Assembly (NCBI GenBank): GCA_030015575.1
Contig: CM057346.1
Coordinates: 563,648,315 to 563,712,314 of the forward strand
Length of the DNA: 64,000 nucleotides
From: Agapanthus africanus
Taxonomy: Eukaryota; Streptophyta; Magnoliopsida; Asparagales; Amaryllidaceae
Reading direction: 5' to 3'
The translations under genes were made by a program, and so were the position numbers. Positions 10,428-22,080 of the stretch are shown here, one piece after another. Below the pieces are notes generated by a model. It searched no databases. It had not been told where the DNA came from and saw only the letters and a program-made list of their open reading frames with translations. How positions within the stretch are numbered: position 1 is the stretch's first letter; the number at the start of each line of letters is the position of its first letter.

Positions 10428-11780
10428 ATGGCTGGCACCCGTTCAAAGTGTTCCACATGCAACTGCAACCTACACTCCGCCTCGACTGGGGGCATAACCT
10501 ACGGGCCCCAAGCGGCCTCTTTGTTCACGATACCCGTGGAGCAGATTACTCAAGCCACCACAGAGCTGTTTTTCGGAACCATGCTCCCGCCAACGAGCTT
10601 CACCATCCCTGTACCCGTATCGGAAGCTTCAAAGAAGTCGGTCTTCGATCGATTTGCTACTACCACGGCCCCTCTCAACGGGTCGCCCGATTCCAATCCC
10701 TCGGTCCTCACCAGGCTGAACTCGAGCTCCAAAGGGCCTACCAAGAAGCCCATAATACCTGAAGTGGCCATCCCAAAGAAGATAGCCATCCCTGCTCCTG
10801 AAGTCGCCAAGGCGGCTTCTCCTGCTAGAAGGTCGGTCTTTGCAAGACCGACTGCTCCCATTCCCGCTCCCGCTCAGAAATCTGTCTTTGACCGATTGGA
10901 CACGGCTTCTCAACGGACGTCAGTCTTCAAGAGGCTGACACCAGTAACAGCCCCTCACCTGAACATGGGGCAAGACAAAGCCATCCCCGTCACCGAGCCA
11001 ACTCCATCGGCTCGATATGCTCGACGTCGCCACTGGCGCCGGATAAGGAAGGCTGGGGGCAACTCCCCCTCTGGGCTAACTCCACCAGCTCTAACGGTGG
11101 AAATTAATGCTGCTGTTCCAACCGGGAACAGCTTTGAGCTACTGAACAGGGTACGCAGGAATTCGCCTACTGCCGTACTAAAAAGATCTCCGCCACCGGT
11201 AGAGACCGTCGTAGAAATAAAGCCGGAGCAGTCTCCTCAACGGCTGTCTTCCAAAGTCTACAAGATTTGGCGACGAGTCCGAGAATCGGTGATTGATCCG
11301 AATTTCTCCCATCAGCATAAGAAGTCGAAAGTCCGAAAGGAAGAAAACCGCCCTGTTAAGCAACGGAAGACGATGGCCACCTGGGTGCCCACAGTAACGG
11401 CTCCCTCAACTTCGATGGCCCACAAGAGAAGGAGACCGGAGAAAGTCCCCACGCCTGCGGCAAATGTCAAAGGCAGTAAGCCTAAACACCCTAAGTCCGG
11501 GGGCATGGTGGTACATACCGTCTACATGGCGTCCGGGAAAGAGGATAGCCGTATATACACAGGTCATCGACCGCTTACGCGATTAGTGACTAAGGCTCAA
11601 GAGCAGCAGCAGAAGCTCCAAAAGATGATGACCGAGATGGCCGCACTCACCGGGCCAAAAGAAAGCCCAGAAGCATCCTCGGATCAGCGACAGGAGCAAG
11701 AAACCGATGCCGAATTCCTTTGCAGGATACTTGAAAAGAAGGACAGAGAGGCTGCGGAACAAGCAGCCAATATAAAATGA
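10428..11780 (+). pseudogene. N pre-gag region: Arg/Lys/Pro-rich with SVFDRL-type repeats
   Basis: The first good ATG is at 10428 (context atcaATGG); the open frame upstream of it has no ATG. The roughly 450-residue product is rich in Pro, Ala, Arg and Lys and should be disordered and nucleic-acid binding. Four copies of a short motif are seen: KSVFDRF, RSVFARP, KSVFDRL and TSVFKRL. Two basic patches follow (RRRHWRRIRKAG and YKIWRRVRES), then a Gln/Met-rich helical segment near residue 390 (EQQQKLQKMM). SVFxRL words also occur in gag proteins of related plant elements, so this is probably the N-terminal part of the Gag polyprotein. It is closed by TGA at 11778 and continues in the same frame into gag. 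Confidence 0.7.
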
Positions 11781-14114
11781 ATGGCCCTTCTGTTCCAGGA
11801 CATGGTGGGTATGATGATCCAGCCGGATCCCCTAGCCGAAGACCCTCCGATTATCCTTGAAGATGACAGAGGAGAAACGTCAAATCCACCTCCGGCTCTT
11901 TCAACAGCCAAAGAGGAAACAATCTCTAAGGCTACCCCGGATGACTACATAGCCCAGCAGATACGAGTTTACCAGGCAACTGAAGCAGCCGGCCAAGTTG
12001 TCAAAACGGGGCGACCATATCCGAGCTGGTATGATCAGATCAAATACCCGCCAGGCTACACGATCCCAAAATTTCATGTCTACAAGGGGACAGGCAATCC
12101 CCATCAATATGTTGCCCAGTTCAGGGCTCTTTGTGGCAACACCGGCGGCGATGATAAGCTCTTGCTTCGCCAATTCGTCGGCAGTTTATCGGAGACGGCA
12201 TTTGAGTGGTATTCCGAACTTCCAAATGACTCTGTCAAAACTTTTGCTGAAATGGAGTTGTTGTTTACCCAGCGTTTCGCAAGCGCCAGCGAACGCACCC
12301 CGATAACGGCATTAATTAATGCAAGGGTGAAGCCGGGCGAAACCTGGGTTCAATATGCAATCCGATGGTGGAACTTGTGGTTGAAGTGCGAGCAGCGCAT
12401 TGAAGAAGCACCAGCGGTGGGCATGTTCGTGGGCACCCTAGATCCTCATGCGACTATTTCACAGTTCATGATGTTCTTTAAACTGACCACATTCTAGGCC
12501 CTAATCGACAAGCTGGCTCATATGGATCAAATGGGTCACAGACCGTCTCCCCCGAAGCCGGAACCGCAAAACGACAAGGGTAAAGGGAAGGCAACCTTCG
12601 TCGCGAACACCCAACAGCAGCCCAGTACCCCAAAGCTAGCGGATCTACTGGAAGAGAGACGACGCTATTACAATGAGAAAATGAAGCGTCCTTACTCATT
12701 CCCACGAGACAAAACAAGGAGGCTGTTCGAGCTGGGAGTGCGCAACAGGCTTATCAACTTACCAAATCCAAGGCGACCGCCGCAAGCCAGCGAGGTGAAT
12801 AATCCCAATTACTGCCCTTACCATCAAACGGTAAGTCACCCGATCGAGGATTGCTTCGTCTTTAAAGGATGGATCGAAGATCAATACCTACAAGGCAAGT
12901 TTGCGCTGTCCGAGAAGTGGAAAATAAACCCACCACAACCGCACACTCCAAAGAAGACGGACACACCGGGGGCAACTTGTTCTTTTATTGAAGAAGCTCC
13001 ATGGGAGGTCGTGCTGTCGGCCAAAACCAAAAGGATGCTGAATAATCTCCAGACATGCCCGGCGATCAGGTGGAAGAACTCGCTAGAACCCCAGATCATC
13101 GAAGGGATGCTGAAGCCGCGCCCAACTCCAAAGATCGGTGGTGATGGCCCCAGCACTCACACCCAGCCGTTAAAATCTTCAAAGAAAAACAAGAAGAAAG
13201 CCAAGAATCCCGTGAAGCCTGGCGACAAGCGCACGGATTTGCAGAAGCAGATTAACGCGCTGGAAGAGTATAACCAGAAGGCGCGGATTCCAATCACGCT
13301 CCAAGAGTTCCTCAGCCACGTCCTCGAGGACGAAAATGATGGAGAAGACTCATCAGATGAATCTGAGGACTACGTAGCAAGTTGTCATATGATCTCTCAC
13401 TCATTGATAGATGATAAAGAGGCTCCTTGCACCGAGAAACCGGGGGCGGGTCCTGAACCAGAACTTCCTGAATGAGATTCGTCTGAAAAGTAAAGCTAAT
13501 CAGGAGCGTGAGACAGCCATATTGGAAGGAGCCAAACGCCGGCGACTAGACGAAAGAGTCGAGACACTCCCGTCAAATCGAAAGACATTCGTTGCGGATA
13601 AAAATAAATTCAAGACGAAGAAAAGGTTTGCTAAAGCTATATCAATAGGAATGAAGCTGCCACTCTCTAAAGAAAACACTTTCGGTGGAGCAGAGATGCA
13701 TCCTAATTACTGCCCATATCATCGAAAGATTTCGCAACCCACCGAGGAGTGCAACGCCTTTAAAAGATGGTGGAAGGGATATGTTGCTTACCGGCAACAT
13801 TTTAAGTGGACGAAACGCAAAACTCGTCAGGAGCAGAGAAGTACGACCGAGGAGCATAAAAGAACTACCGGTAACTGTCGCACGGTCAACGCCGGAGGAT
13901 CACAGGTTCTCACTTTTGGGAGCGACTTTGACGAGGAAATGGCTCTTGGCCCTCTCTTTAAAGAATCCGTCTTAGGGAAAGAGGAAGAACCAAAGGCCTG
14001 TGAAAACATTCAGCTGCGCAATCGCACGCTTCCAGAAAAGAATCCTGGACCCATGAATAGAAAAGATAAGGGAAAGAAAAGGTCTTTGAGGATATCGCTC
14101 TGGATGACCAAGTC
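11781..14114 (+). pseudogene. N gag (capsid and CHHC motifs), broken
   Basis: Same frame as the preceding region. The retrotransposon gag/capsid domain lies at about 12075-12480 (YKGTGNPHQYVAQFRAL, then FEWYSELP and FTQRFAS). A TAG at 12495 follows. A C-x2-H-x4-H-x4-C motif (CPYHQTVSHPIEDC) lies near 12813, and a second copy (CPYHRKISQPTEEC) near 13710. From about 13411 to 14090 the coding signal is shifted by one base and then returns to the original frame near an A-rich run at about 14075-14090, so two compensating indels are present. The product would be the structural Gag that packages the RNA. The CHHC motifs replace the usual CCHC knuckle and are typical of Tat-type elements. Confidence 0.8.
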
Positions 14115-16181
14115 ATGAAAGAGCTGACTGCTAAGGACCCGCCAAAGAAAAGTAAGGTGGACTATAACGTCCTAGCGCACCTGAAGAAGCTACCCTCTCA
14201 GCTCAGCATTCTCGACGCCCTCTTATTATCAAAAGAAGCGAGAGATTCATTAATCAAGGAACTGCAAAAGCCCGAGCAATTCCAAGCCTTCCTCGCCGAA
14301 GAAAAGATGAAGGACGAGCTAGAGAAAGTACACACAGCCGATGTCACGTTCGGTGATGAAGACCTTCTCCTTGGGACGTGCGAGCACAACCGTCCCCTCT
14401 ATGTCTCAGGGTATTGCCACGATATAAAGATAGGCAAAATCCTGGTCGATAATGGATCCTCCGTCAATCTCCTTAATGTACGGGTGTTGAAGGAAATCTG
14501 CATGAGCGTTCAGCACCTCGCTCGTGATAAAATCACCATCTCCAATTTTAACTCCCAGTCATCGCGAACTCTCGGATCTGTGATACTAACATTACGCTTC
14601 GGACTACTCGTCACGGATATTAAGTTTCACATCATTGACGCCAAGACCTGCTACAACGCTTTGCTCGGTTGTCCTTGGTTACACGAGTATAATATCATCC
14701 CTTCTACGCAACATCAGTGTATGAAGTATTTCAAGGATGGTCTTGAGTATACCATGACAGGAGAACTGAATCAATTCTCCGTGAATGAAGTCCGCAAATA
14801 CGAAGATGCAAAATACTTTTTGCCAGAACTTGAGGACACAGAGAGATATCACAAACCAGAGAACAAAGCCGTCACCACCATTCCTGTCTTCGGGAGTGAT
14901 ACCGAGGAAGAAAAAGAGATAGTTTATTCTGGGCCGCCTCGACGTAACAACCAGGGACCGTCCGCCCCCATATTGATCTTCGGAAGCGACTCAGAAGATG
15001 AGGTTAATGCTGTGTTCTCCAGTCGGCCGTCAATACAAGCATTCGCTGGTGATAATCAGAGTTTGCAAATTACCATGATTCCGCGGGAGCACTACAAAGA
15101 TCTCGACGCACTTGAATCTTACAGTGTGCAAGACCTGCAGACATTTTACATCCCTCCCAGGCGAAAAGGTGAAAAGGCGATCCTATTTTATTGGTCCACG
15201 GAAACAAGAGTGGAGAAAGAAATCTGGCACGGCACGGATTCTACAATTGACAGGCTCCAACCCATCCGTTTGGCCAGATACTACACGAACGGACTAAAAA
15301 GGCTATTGAAGCACCAAGGGGTACCTTTCAAACAGACTATTCGATAAGCTCGGTTCTACAACAGGATTTGGGATGTCCCTGGGACTCAGCGCAAGTTGCC
15401 CAACGGGAGAATGGAAACGCTTGGGCTTGGATATGTGAAATCCGGGAAATGGGAACGAGTCCATGGTAGCTACGCCATATATAACTTCGATGAAGAAGAG
15501 GACGCCCTATCAGAAAATGCCGACCCCGCACCAAAACAAGATCCTCCAATCAAAATGCCGAGTCCGTCATTTGAAGAACGAATGGACAAGCTTATCAGGG
15601 AAGCGGGTCAGAAAGTTTGAGACGAGCATAACCGCGAAATGGCCATCTATGAGAAAGCCAGGATGCAACGCCTTCTTCGACAGGCCGCGAAAGATGAAAA
15701 TGCTCCTCCCTGTCAACCTGTTGTGCAAAAGGCCCGACGCAGAGGCAGAAACAAGTCAAAGAGCGGAAAAGGCATTTGACAGTGACCAAGCGGGACCAAG
15801 AAGTCACGCGATCATGAATCGAGCGGTCCGGATTTGTCCCTTATGAAGAAGATGAGTCGAGCGTACTCTTTTCCTCAAGACAAGATAAAGAAGATACTTG
15901 ATCTTGCATTGAGACATCAAATGATTACACTTCCGGAGTCTAAACACCCCGAACAAGTAGGCGAAGTCTCACACCCGAATTATTGCTCTTATCATAGGGC
16001 AATAGGACATCCTCTCGAAGATTGCTTCACCTTCAAGAACTGGGTCGAAGATCAATATCAGCTCGGCAAGTTCGCTCTATCTGACAGTTGGAGGATAACT
16101 CTGCCGTAGAAGCATGAACCCAAGGCCAAGAAAGTAGAACCAAATCAACATAAGTCTTGGAAGCGAGCTCGTACTTGTCAT
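14115..16181 (+). pseudogene. N protease region and linker with third CHHC motif
   Basis: The retropepsin-like active site ILVDNGSSVNLL lies at about 14440-14475, and the flap-side motif LLGCPWLHEY near 14660-14690. It cleaves the polyprotein in the particle. A poorly conserved linker follows, with TAA at 15345, TGA at 15618, TGA at 15777 and 15783, and TAG at 16107. Within the linker, near 15981, is a third copy of the CHHC motif (CSYHRAIGHPLEDC) with its flanks (NY before, FxFKxWVEDQYxLGKF after) nearly as in the first copy. That suggests an internal duplication of the gag C-terminal segment into the pro-pol linker. All of it stays in the reading frame of 10428. Confidence 0.75.
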
Positions 16182-17850
16182 ATGATAACGATATTAAGAG
16201 AAGAACCCGAGAATATGGATGACTTTCCCTGGTGCTTCGAAAACAATGATGACGAGGTGATCTCAGGGTTTCCACCGGCGCCAAAAGAGCTGGAGGATGG
16301 AATACATACCACTGCAGATAACCTCAAGAAGATTGATTTGGGAACGGCAAGTGACCCGCGACCTACATTCGTCAGTGAGCTGCTATCTGAAAAAAGGGTG
16401 GCTGCATTAAAAGACGTGCTTATGCAGCATAGAGATTGCTTCGCATGGAACTATTCCGAAATGCCAGGATTAGATCCAGAGATTGCAGTCCACAAATTGA
16501 CGATATCCCTGGACGTCAAGCCAATCAAATGAGCACCAAGGAGAATGCGGTTTGAGCTTGAGATGAGTATCAACGCCGAGGTCAAGAAGCTGATCGACTC
16601 TGGTTTCATCCAAGAAGTTCAGTATCCTGACTGGATCGCCAACATCGTCCCGGTGATGAAGAAAAATGGGACAGTGCGCATATGTGTGGACTTTCGGGAT
16701 CTCAATAAAGCCTGCTCGAAGGACGATTTCCCAGTACCGGTCACCGAGCTAATGATAGACAACACATCCACTCACAAAGTCTTCTCCTTCATAGACGGAT
16801 CATCAAGATACAATCAGATAAAGATGCATCCCGAGGACCAGAAGCATACCGCTTTCCGGACTCCTTTGGGTATATTCTGCTACAAAGTGATGCCCTTCGG
16901 TCTAAAGAACGCCGGTGCCACCTATCAGAGGGCCATGACGAAGATCTTCGATGACCTCATACATGAAATCGTCGAATGCTATATCGACGACCTCGTGGTG
17001 AAAAGCAAATCATACGGGGAATATCTCGAGCATCTGAAGATCGTATTTCAATGCCTTCGGCAATACAACTTGAAGATGAACCCTCTCAAATACGCGTTCG
17101 GAGTTTCTTCAGGCAAATTCCTAGGATTCATTGTCTGGCACCGAGGTATCGAGATAGATCCGTCAAAGATCAAGGCGATCATGGAAATGCCTCCGCCAAG
17201 GACTCTCAAGCAATTGCGGTCTTTCCAAGAGAAGCTCGCGTATATCCGGCGATTTATACCTAATCTCTCAGGCAAGTGCCGTCCTTACAGTCATCTGATG
17301 AAGAAGGGAACCCCTTTCGTCTGGGATCACAAATGCCAAAGCGCGCTGGACGAAATCAAGCAATACCTGCAGAATCCGCCAGTGCTGGCTGCTCCGGTCA
17401 AGGGAAAGCCTCTCATTTTGTATACAACCGCCCTTGAAGGTTCCTTAGGCGCATTATGGACACAAGAGAATGACCAAGGGAAAGAAAGAGCTCTCTACTA
17501 CTTGAGTCGAGTTCTCCTGGAGGCAGAAAGCAATTATTCTCCCATCGAAAAACACTGCCTGGCGTTGATCTTCGCGATAACGAAACTTCGACACTATGCG
17601 TTGGCACATGAAGTCCGTCTCATATCGAAGGTGGATCATCTCAAATATTTAATGTCAAAGGCCATATTGACAGGTCGGCTCGCTAAATGGGCCTTGCTCT
17701 TGATGGAGTTCTCAATAACTTATCAGCCTCTTAAGGCGGTGAAAGGCCAGACCATCGTCGACTTCCTCGCTGAACATCCAATACCTGCCGATTCTCCCTT
17801 GAATTGCGAACTGCCAGACGAACACGCGTTTGACACGATCGACGGAAGTG
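16182..17850 (+). pseudogene. N reverse transcriptase and RNase H
   Basis: The domain N-terminus (RDCFAWNYSEMPGLDP) lies at about 16432-16480. A TGA at 16530 is followed by the RT core: VRICVDFRDLNKAC near 16670, the fingers/palm motifs, and the catalytic YIDDLVVKS near 16980. The RNase H region with SRVLLEAESNYSPIEKHCLAL and LRHYALAHEV follows at about 17500-17620. The YxDD box is intact. It copies the RNA into DNA and removes the template. Apart from the stop, the frame is open. The wording (DFRDLNKACSKDDFPVP) is that of Tat/Athila-type RTs. Confidence 0.85.
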
Positions 17851-18164
17851 ATACCCGGTGGGAACTTTATTTTGATGGTGCGTCTTCCATGAAGAAGCGC
17901 AAGCAAAGCACCCCTATAATCAAATCGGGGGTAGGCCTCATCTTCGTAACTCCACAAGGAGGGATAATGCGCTTTACTTTCTCCTTAACAGAGCCGAGAA
18001 CAAACAATGAAGCCGAATATGAAGCTTTGATAGCAGGCCTCAAGATCGCCATCGACATGGGAATTGAAAACCTCCTCATATACGGGGATTCCCAGCTGAT
18101 CGTTAGTCAAGTAAATGGCGATTACTAAACATGCAAACCAGAGCTGGTAAAGTACGGCGAGAAG
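17851..18164 (+). pseudogene. N second RNase H (aRNH type)
   Basis: WELYFDGASSMKK near 17860, RTNNEAEYEALIAGL near 18000 and LIYGDSQLIVSQVNGDY near 18080 give the D...E...D pattern of a bacterial/archaeal/plant-type RNase H I, distinct from the retroviral-type RNase H just before it. Presence of this extra RNase H directly before integrase is the best marker for the Tat lineage. A TAA at 18126 falls at the position after the 'NGDY' motif, and the frame continues unchanged. Confidence 0.8.
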
Positions 18165-19664
18165 GTGCAGCAACTGTTGACCCAGATTCCTTCCTACACT
18201 CTGGAAAGCATACCGCATGCGGAAAATAGTAAAGCGGATGCATTAGCCAAGCTCACTAAAGAGCTAGCCGACGAGAACCTCGATGATGTAAGAATCGTAG
18301 TACAAAGCCGTCGAGTTCTTGCTCCGACAAAAATATCTCCGGAATCATCCAAGGAAAAGGAAGCGACTGAGCAGGCGGCCTTACGAATAAATGACCAAGA
18401 AAAGGTTGAAGATTGGAGAGAAGTCTTTATAAACTATTTCAAATCACGTCGAACGCCTGAAGAGGCGTCCTCAAGACATCGGCTTATGAAACGAGCTCTG
18501 TCTTTCGCCTTCGTCAATGATACTCTGTACAAGAGGTCATTTGATTCCCTATGGCTGAGATGCCTGGGACCTGAAGAGGCGAAGAGAGTCGTTCGGGAAG
18601 TTCATGACGGACTCTGCGGTTCTCACCAAGCAGGGCCAAAGATGAAATTGAAGATCAAACGGATGGGCTACTATTGGTCCACGATGATTCAGGACTGTCT
18701 TGAGTATGCGAAGCAATGCCATTCGTGCCAAATCCACGGGGACTTTATCCATCAGCACCCAAATCCACTACACCCGACAGTGGCTAGCTGGCCATTCGAA
18801 ATGTAGGGAACTGACATAATTGGCCCCATCGAACCAGCGTCGTCCAGAAGACATCGATTCATTTTGGCGACGACTGACTACTTCTCCGAATGGGCAGAAG
18901 CAGTGCCGTTGAGGGAAGTGAAGACGGAGAATATCCTCCATTTCTTCAAGACGCACGTCATTTATCGGTTTGGGACTCCGCGGCGGATCATATCCGATAA
19001 CGGGCCGGCCTACAGAAGCCACAAAATCAGCCGCTTCGCACAACAGCACAACATAGACTGGAGATACTCCTCAGTTTATAATCCCCGAGCTAACGGTCTA
19101 GCTGAGGCTTTCAACAAGACCTTGGCAAAGATCGTAAAGAAGACGGTGTCTCGAAACAAGAAAGACTGGCACGAGAGACTGCAAGAAGCTCTCTGGGCGT
19201 ATCGAACCATGTTCAAGACGGCCACGAACACAATGCCGTATGCATTGGTATTCGGTACAGAAGCAGTACTCCCCCTCGAGATAGAGTTACCCTCTCTGCG
19301 AGTGGCAGTTCATTACGAGTTGATGGACGAAAAAAACGCTCACCTTCGGCTTGAGGAGCTTAATGCCCATGATGAAACCCGGCTCCTGGCGCAATAAAAT
19401 CTGGAAGCTTATAAAGTGAAGATGACGCGCTCATATGAAAGATTGACCAGGCCAAGGACATTCCGCCAAAGCGAACTCGTGCTAGTGGTCAAAAGACCAA
19501 TGATCCCCAATCGCGCCAAGCGAGGAAAATTCGAGCCGAACTATGAAGACCCGTACATCATAGACAAGGTCTACCAGGGTGGAGCCTATCTACTTATGGA
19601 CATGCATGGTGAAAGACCTTTCAGGCCAATAAACGGTAGCTTCCTGAAGAAGTACTACGCTTAA
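18165..19664 (+). pseudogene. N integrase
   Basis: Zinc-binding HHCC region at about 18595-18735 (EVHDGLCGSHQAG...CLEYAKQCHSC). The catalytic core follows a TAG at 18804: Asp in IIGPIEPASS..ATTDYFSEW (about 18865), Asp in ISDNGPAYRS (about 18990) and Glu in NGLAEAFNKTLAK (about 19090). After a TAA at 19395 the C-terminal part has FRQSELVLVV and a final PFRPINGSFLKKYYA, ending at TAA 19662-19664. There is no chromodomain. It would insert the cDNA; the 5-bp duplication of N fits. Confidence 0.85.
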
Positions 19665-19764
19665 CGAGTTATGGCCTAGGTTAATGATAGATGACGATGA
19701 CTATGTCCGCTCGCTATCTTCCTAAGCCCAAACTCTATAAGTAGTAACCGGCTTACCTAACGAC

Positions 19765-19930
19765 GGACCGAAACGTCCTTAAACTAACAACGGACCGAAA
19801 CGTCCTTAAACTAACGACGGACCGAAACGTCCTTAAAACTAACGGCGGACCGAAACGTTCTTAAACTAACGACGGACCACTATGTCCTAAAACTAGCTGT
19901 TGACCGAGATGTCGATAAACTACGGTGGAT
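19765..19930 (+). repeat. GGACCGAAACGTCC array behind N pol
   Basis: About five units of GGACCGAAACGTCCTTAAACTAAC at 27-28 bp spacing, each an inverted repeat with arms GGAC/GTCC. It begins about 100 bp after the pol stop and is related to the LTR GGAC arrays. Confidence 0.85.
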
Positions 19931-20079
19931 TGCAGCATCCTAAAGCTGATACTAAAATTAAAAAAAGAAAGAATTAAAAAAACTGTATGTCCATAAGCAA
20001 AATGGGCACGGATGAAAACCCGAAAGGGCGCCGTGAGTAAAAACAGCAGGGCTGCCGGCGAGTGTTGTGAAAACCCGAA

Positions 20080-20660
20080 AGGGCGCAACCTCGTTAAAAG
20101 ACACTTACAGGGTCCTCTCGACCTTGTGAGGAGAAACCACCTGCGTGAGATCCTTACGACTCATAAGGGAGCAACACACTTAGGAATCCTCACGATTCCT
20201 AAGGAGAAATTACACTTGCGAGATCCTCACGACTCGTAAGGAGAACTCTCTTATGGGACCCTCACGGCTCGTAAGATTTGAAAGTCTTAAGTTACAGAGA
20301 CCTGAACCTGTTCTTAAGCAACCCCCCCCCCCCCACAACCTTCGATATCGTCCTACAAGCGGCTCATACTGACTCTTGTATACAATCCACGGGCATGAAT
20401 AAACACCTCCCTAACCGAGTCCCATCCGTGACTAGGGATATGTTCGCACGGTGAACAACCCTTGTGAGTCCTCTCGACTTATAAGGAGAAAACCCTTTTG
20501 TAAGATCCTTACGACTTACAGGGGAACACGCACTTAGGAATCCTCACGATTCCCAAAGAGAAAACACACCTACGAGATCCTCATGACTTGTAGGGAGAAA
20601 TACCTTTGTGAGACCCTTACGGCTCATGAAGTCAAAAGCCTTAGTCGACAGGACCCTAAC
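20080..20660 (+). repeat. Blocks of AGGAATC-CTCAC-GATTCCT type inverted words (two copies)
   Basis: Two blocks (about 20080-20290 and 20455-20650), separated by a C-run (20322-20334) and unique sequence, follow the same order: 'gtgagatccttacgactcataag', 'aggaatcctcacgattcct', 'gagatcctcacgactcgtaag', 'gggaccctcacggctc'. Each word is an imperfect hairpin with a 3-6 base loop. A third block is at about 22775-22985. Confidence 0.75.
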
Positions 20661-20804
20661 CCTGTTTACTAAGCCACCTTTGTTCGACATCGACAGAGGC
20701 AAATGATGATTCGCTCCTGGCAATATCCCAGTTGTAGCGGTGCTGATGCCAAAATCGGTGTCTAATCCAGAGCTTGCGACGAAAAGCCAGCAAACCACAC
20801 ATGC

Positions 20805-21060
20805 ATACGAAATAGCCGAAATGATGGGGCGACTTGCAGACAAAATCAGCAGGTAAAATGTATGCATAAAAAAATAAATAGCCGAAATGATTGGGCAACT
20901 CGTAATAAAAAGCAGCTAGTAAAAATAAAATGAATAGCTGAAATGATTGGGCACCGCGAAAAATAGCCGAAATGATGGGGCAATCGCGACCTTCGCGATA
21001 AAAAAGCTGAAAAAATAGAGCATCGCAAAAAAAGAAATAAAATATAAATGAAATTTATGC
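20805..21060 (+). repeat. AT-rich degenerate repeat with GCCGAAATGATGGGG units
   Basis: At least four copies of 'aatagcCGAAATGATgGGGc(a)' at irregular 25-70 bp spacing, separated by A-rich stretches. No coding signal. Confidence 0.65.
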
Positions 21061-21314
21061 CCTGCAGGTGATATCATTTCGATCCCTGTATACGATCCAG
21101 GGGCGCAAACAAAGGAGGAATCACATCCCCCCCCAAGGTTTCATCAGAAGAAGAAGCCAAATCTCAATGGTTCACAGACAGCCTAAAGATCATCTCAGCA
21201 CCCGTCTCATTACAGCGGACACCACATCAAGCAAAGAGGAACAATGGCAACTCTCAGTTCCATGACTCGCCAGCATACAGCCGACAGAGAGTCAAATTCC
21301 GACTTCGTGAAGTA

Positions 21315-22080
21315 CAGACAGAGCAAAATTCATGGTCACGTAGAACGTGGATAACGTCACTCTTTGACCCCGTGGAAAACATCCAGAGCGGATCCTAGTC
21401 CTCACAAAGCACGACAGTGAACCCATGTGAATCATCCAGAGCGGAGCCTGGTCCTCGCCGAGCACGGCAGTGAACCCGTGGGAAGCATCCAGAGCAAAAT
21501 TCCTGGTCACGTGGAACGCGGATAACGTCACTCTTTGACCTCGTGGAAAACGTCTAGAGCGGATCCTGGTCCTCGCAGAGCACGGCAGTGAACCCGTGTG
21601 AAGCATCCAGAGCGGAGCCTGGTCCTCGCCGAGCACGGCAGTGAACCCGTGGGAAGCATCCAGAGCAAAATTCCTGGTCACGTGGAACGCGGATAACGTC
21701 ACTCTTTGACCTCGTGTGAAGCATCCAGAGCGGAGCCTGGTCCTTGCCGAACACGGCAGTGAACCCGTGGGAAGCATCCAGAGCAAAATTCCTGGTCACG
21801 TGGAACGCGGATAACGTCACTCTTTGACCCCGTGGAAAACGTCTAGAGCGGATCCTGGTCCTCGCAGAGCACGGCAGTGAACCCATGTGAAGCATCCAGA
21901 GCGGAGCCTGGTCCTTGCCGAACACGGCAGTGAACCCGTGGGAAGCATCCAGAGCAAAATTCCTGGTCACGTAGAACGCGGATAACGTCACTCTTTGACC
22001 CCGTGGAAAACGTCCAGAGCGGAGCCTGGTCCTCGCAGAGCACGACAGTGAACCCGTGTGAAGCATCCAGAGCAAACATC
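21315..22080 (+). repeat. Tandem repeat, unit about 170 bp
   Basis: The phrase 'agcaaaattcctggtcacgt(g/a)gaacg' recurs near 21321, 21491, 21662, 21781 and 21951, giving steps of about 170, 171, 119 and 170 bp. The short step lacks a subrepeat of roughly 51 bp ('catccagagcgga...gtgaacccgtg'). Long minus-strand open frames across it come from the repeat structure; I do not call them genes. Confidence 0.85.

Noticed and set aside
10364..10762. Overlapping plus-strand ORF in another frame at the start of N gag
   Set aside because: Shadow of the gag frame; lacks the continuity, over nine kb, of the 10428 frame.
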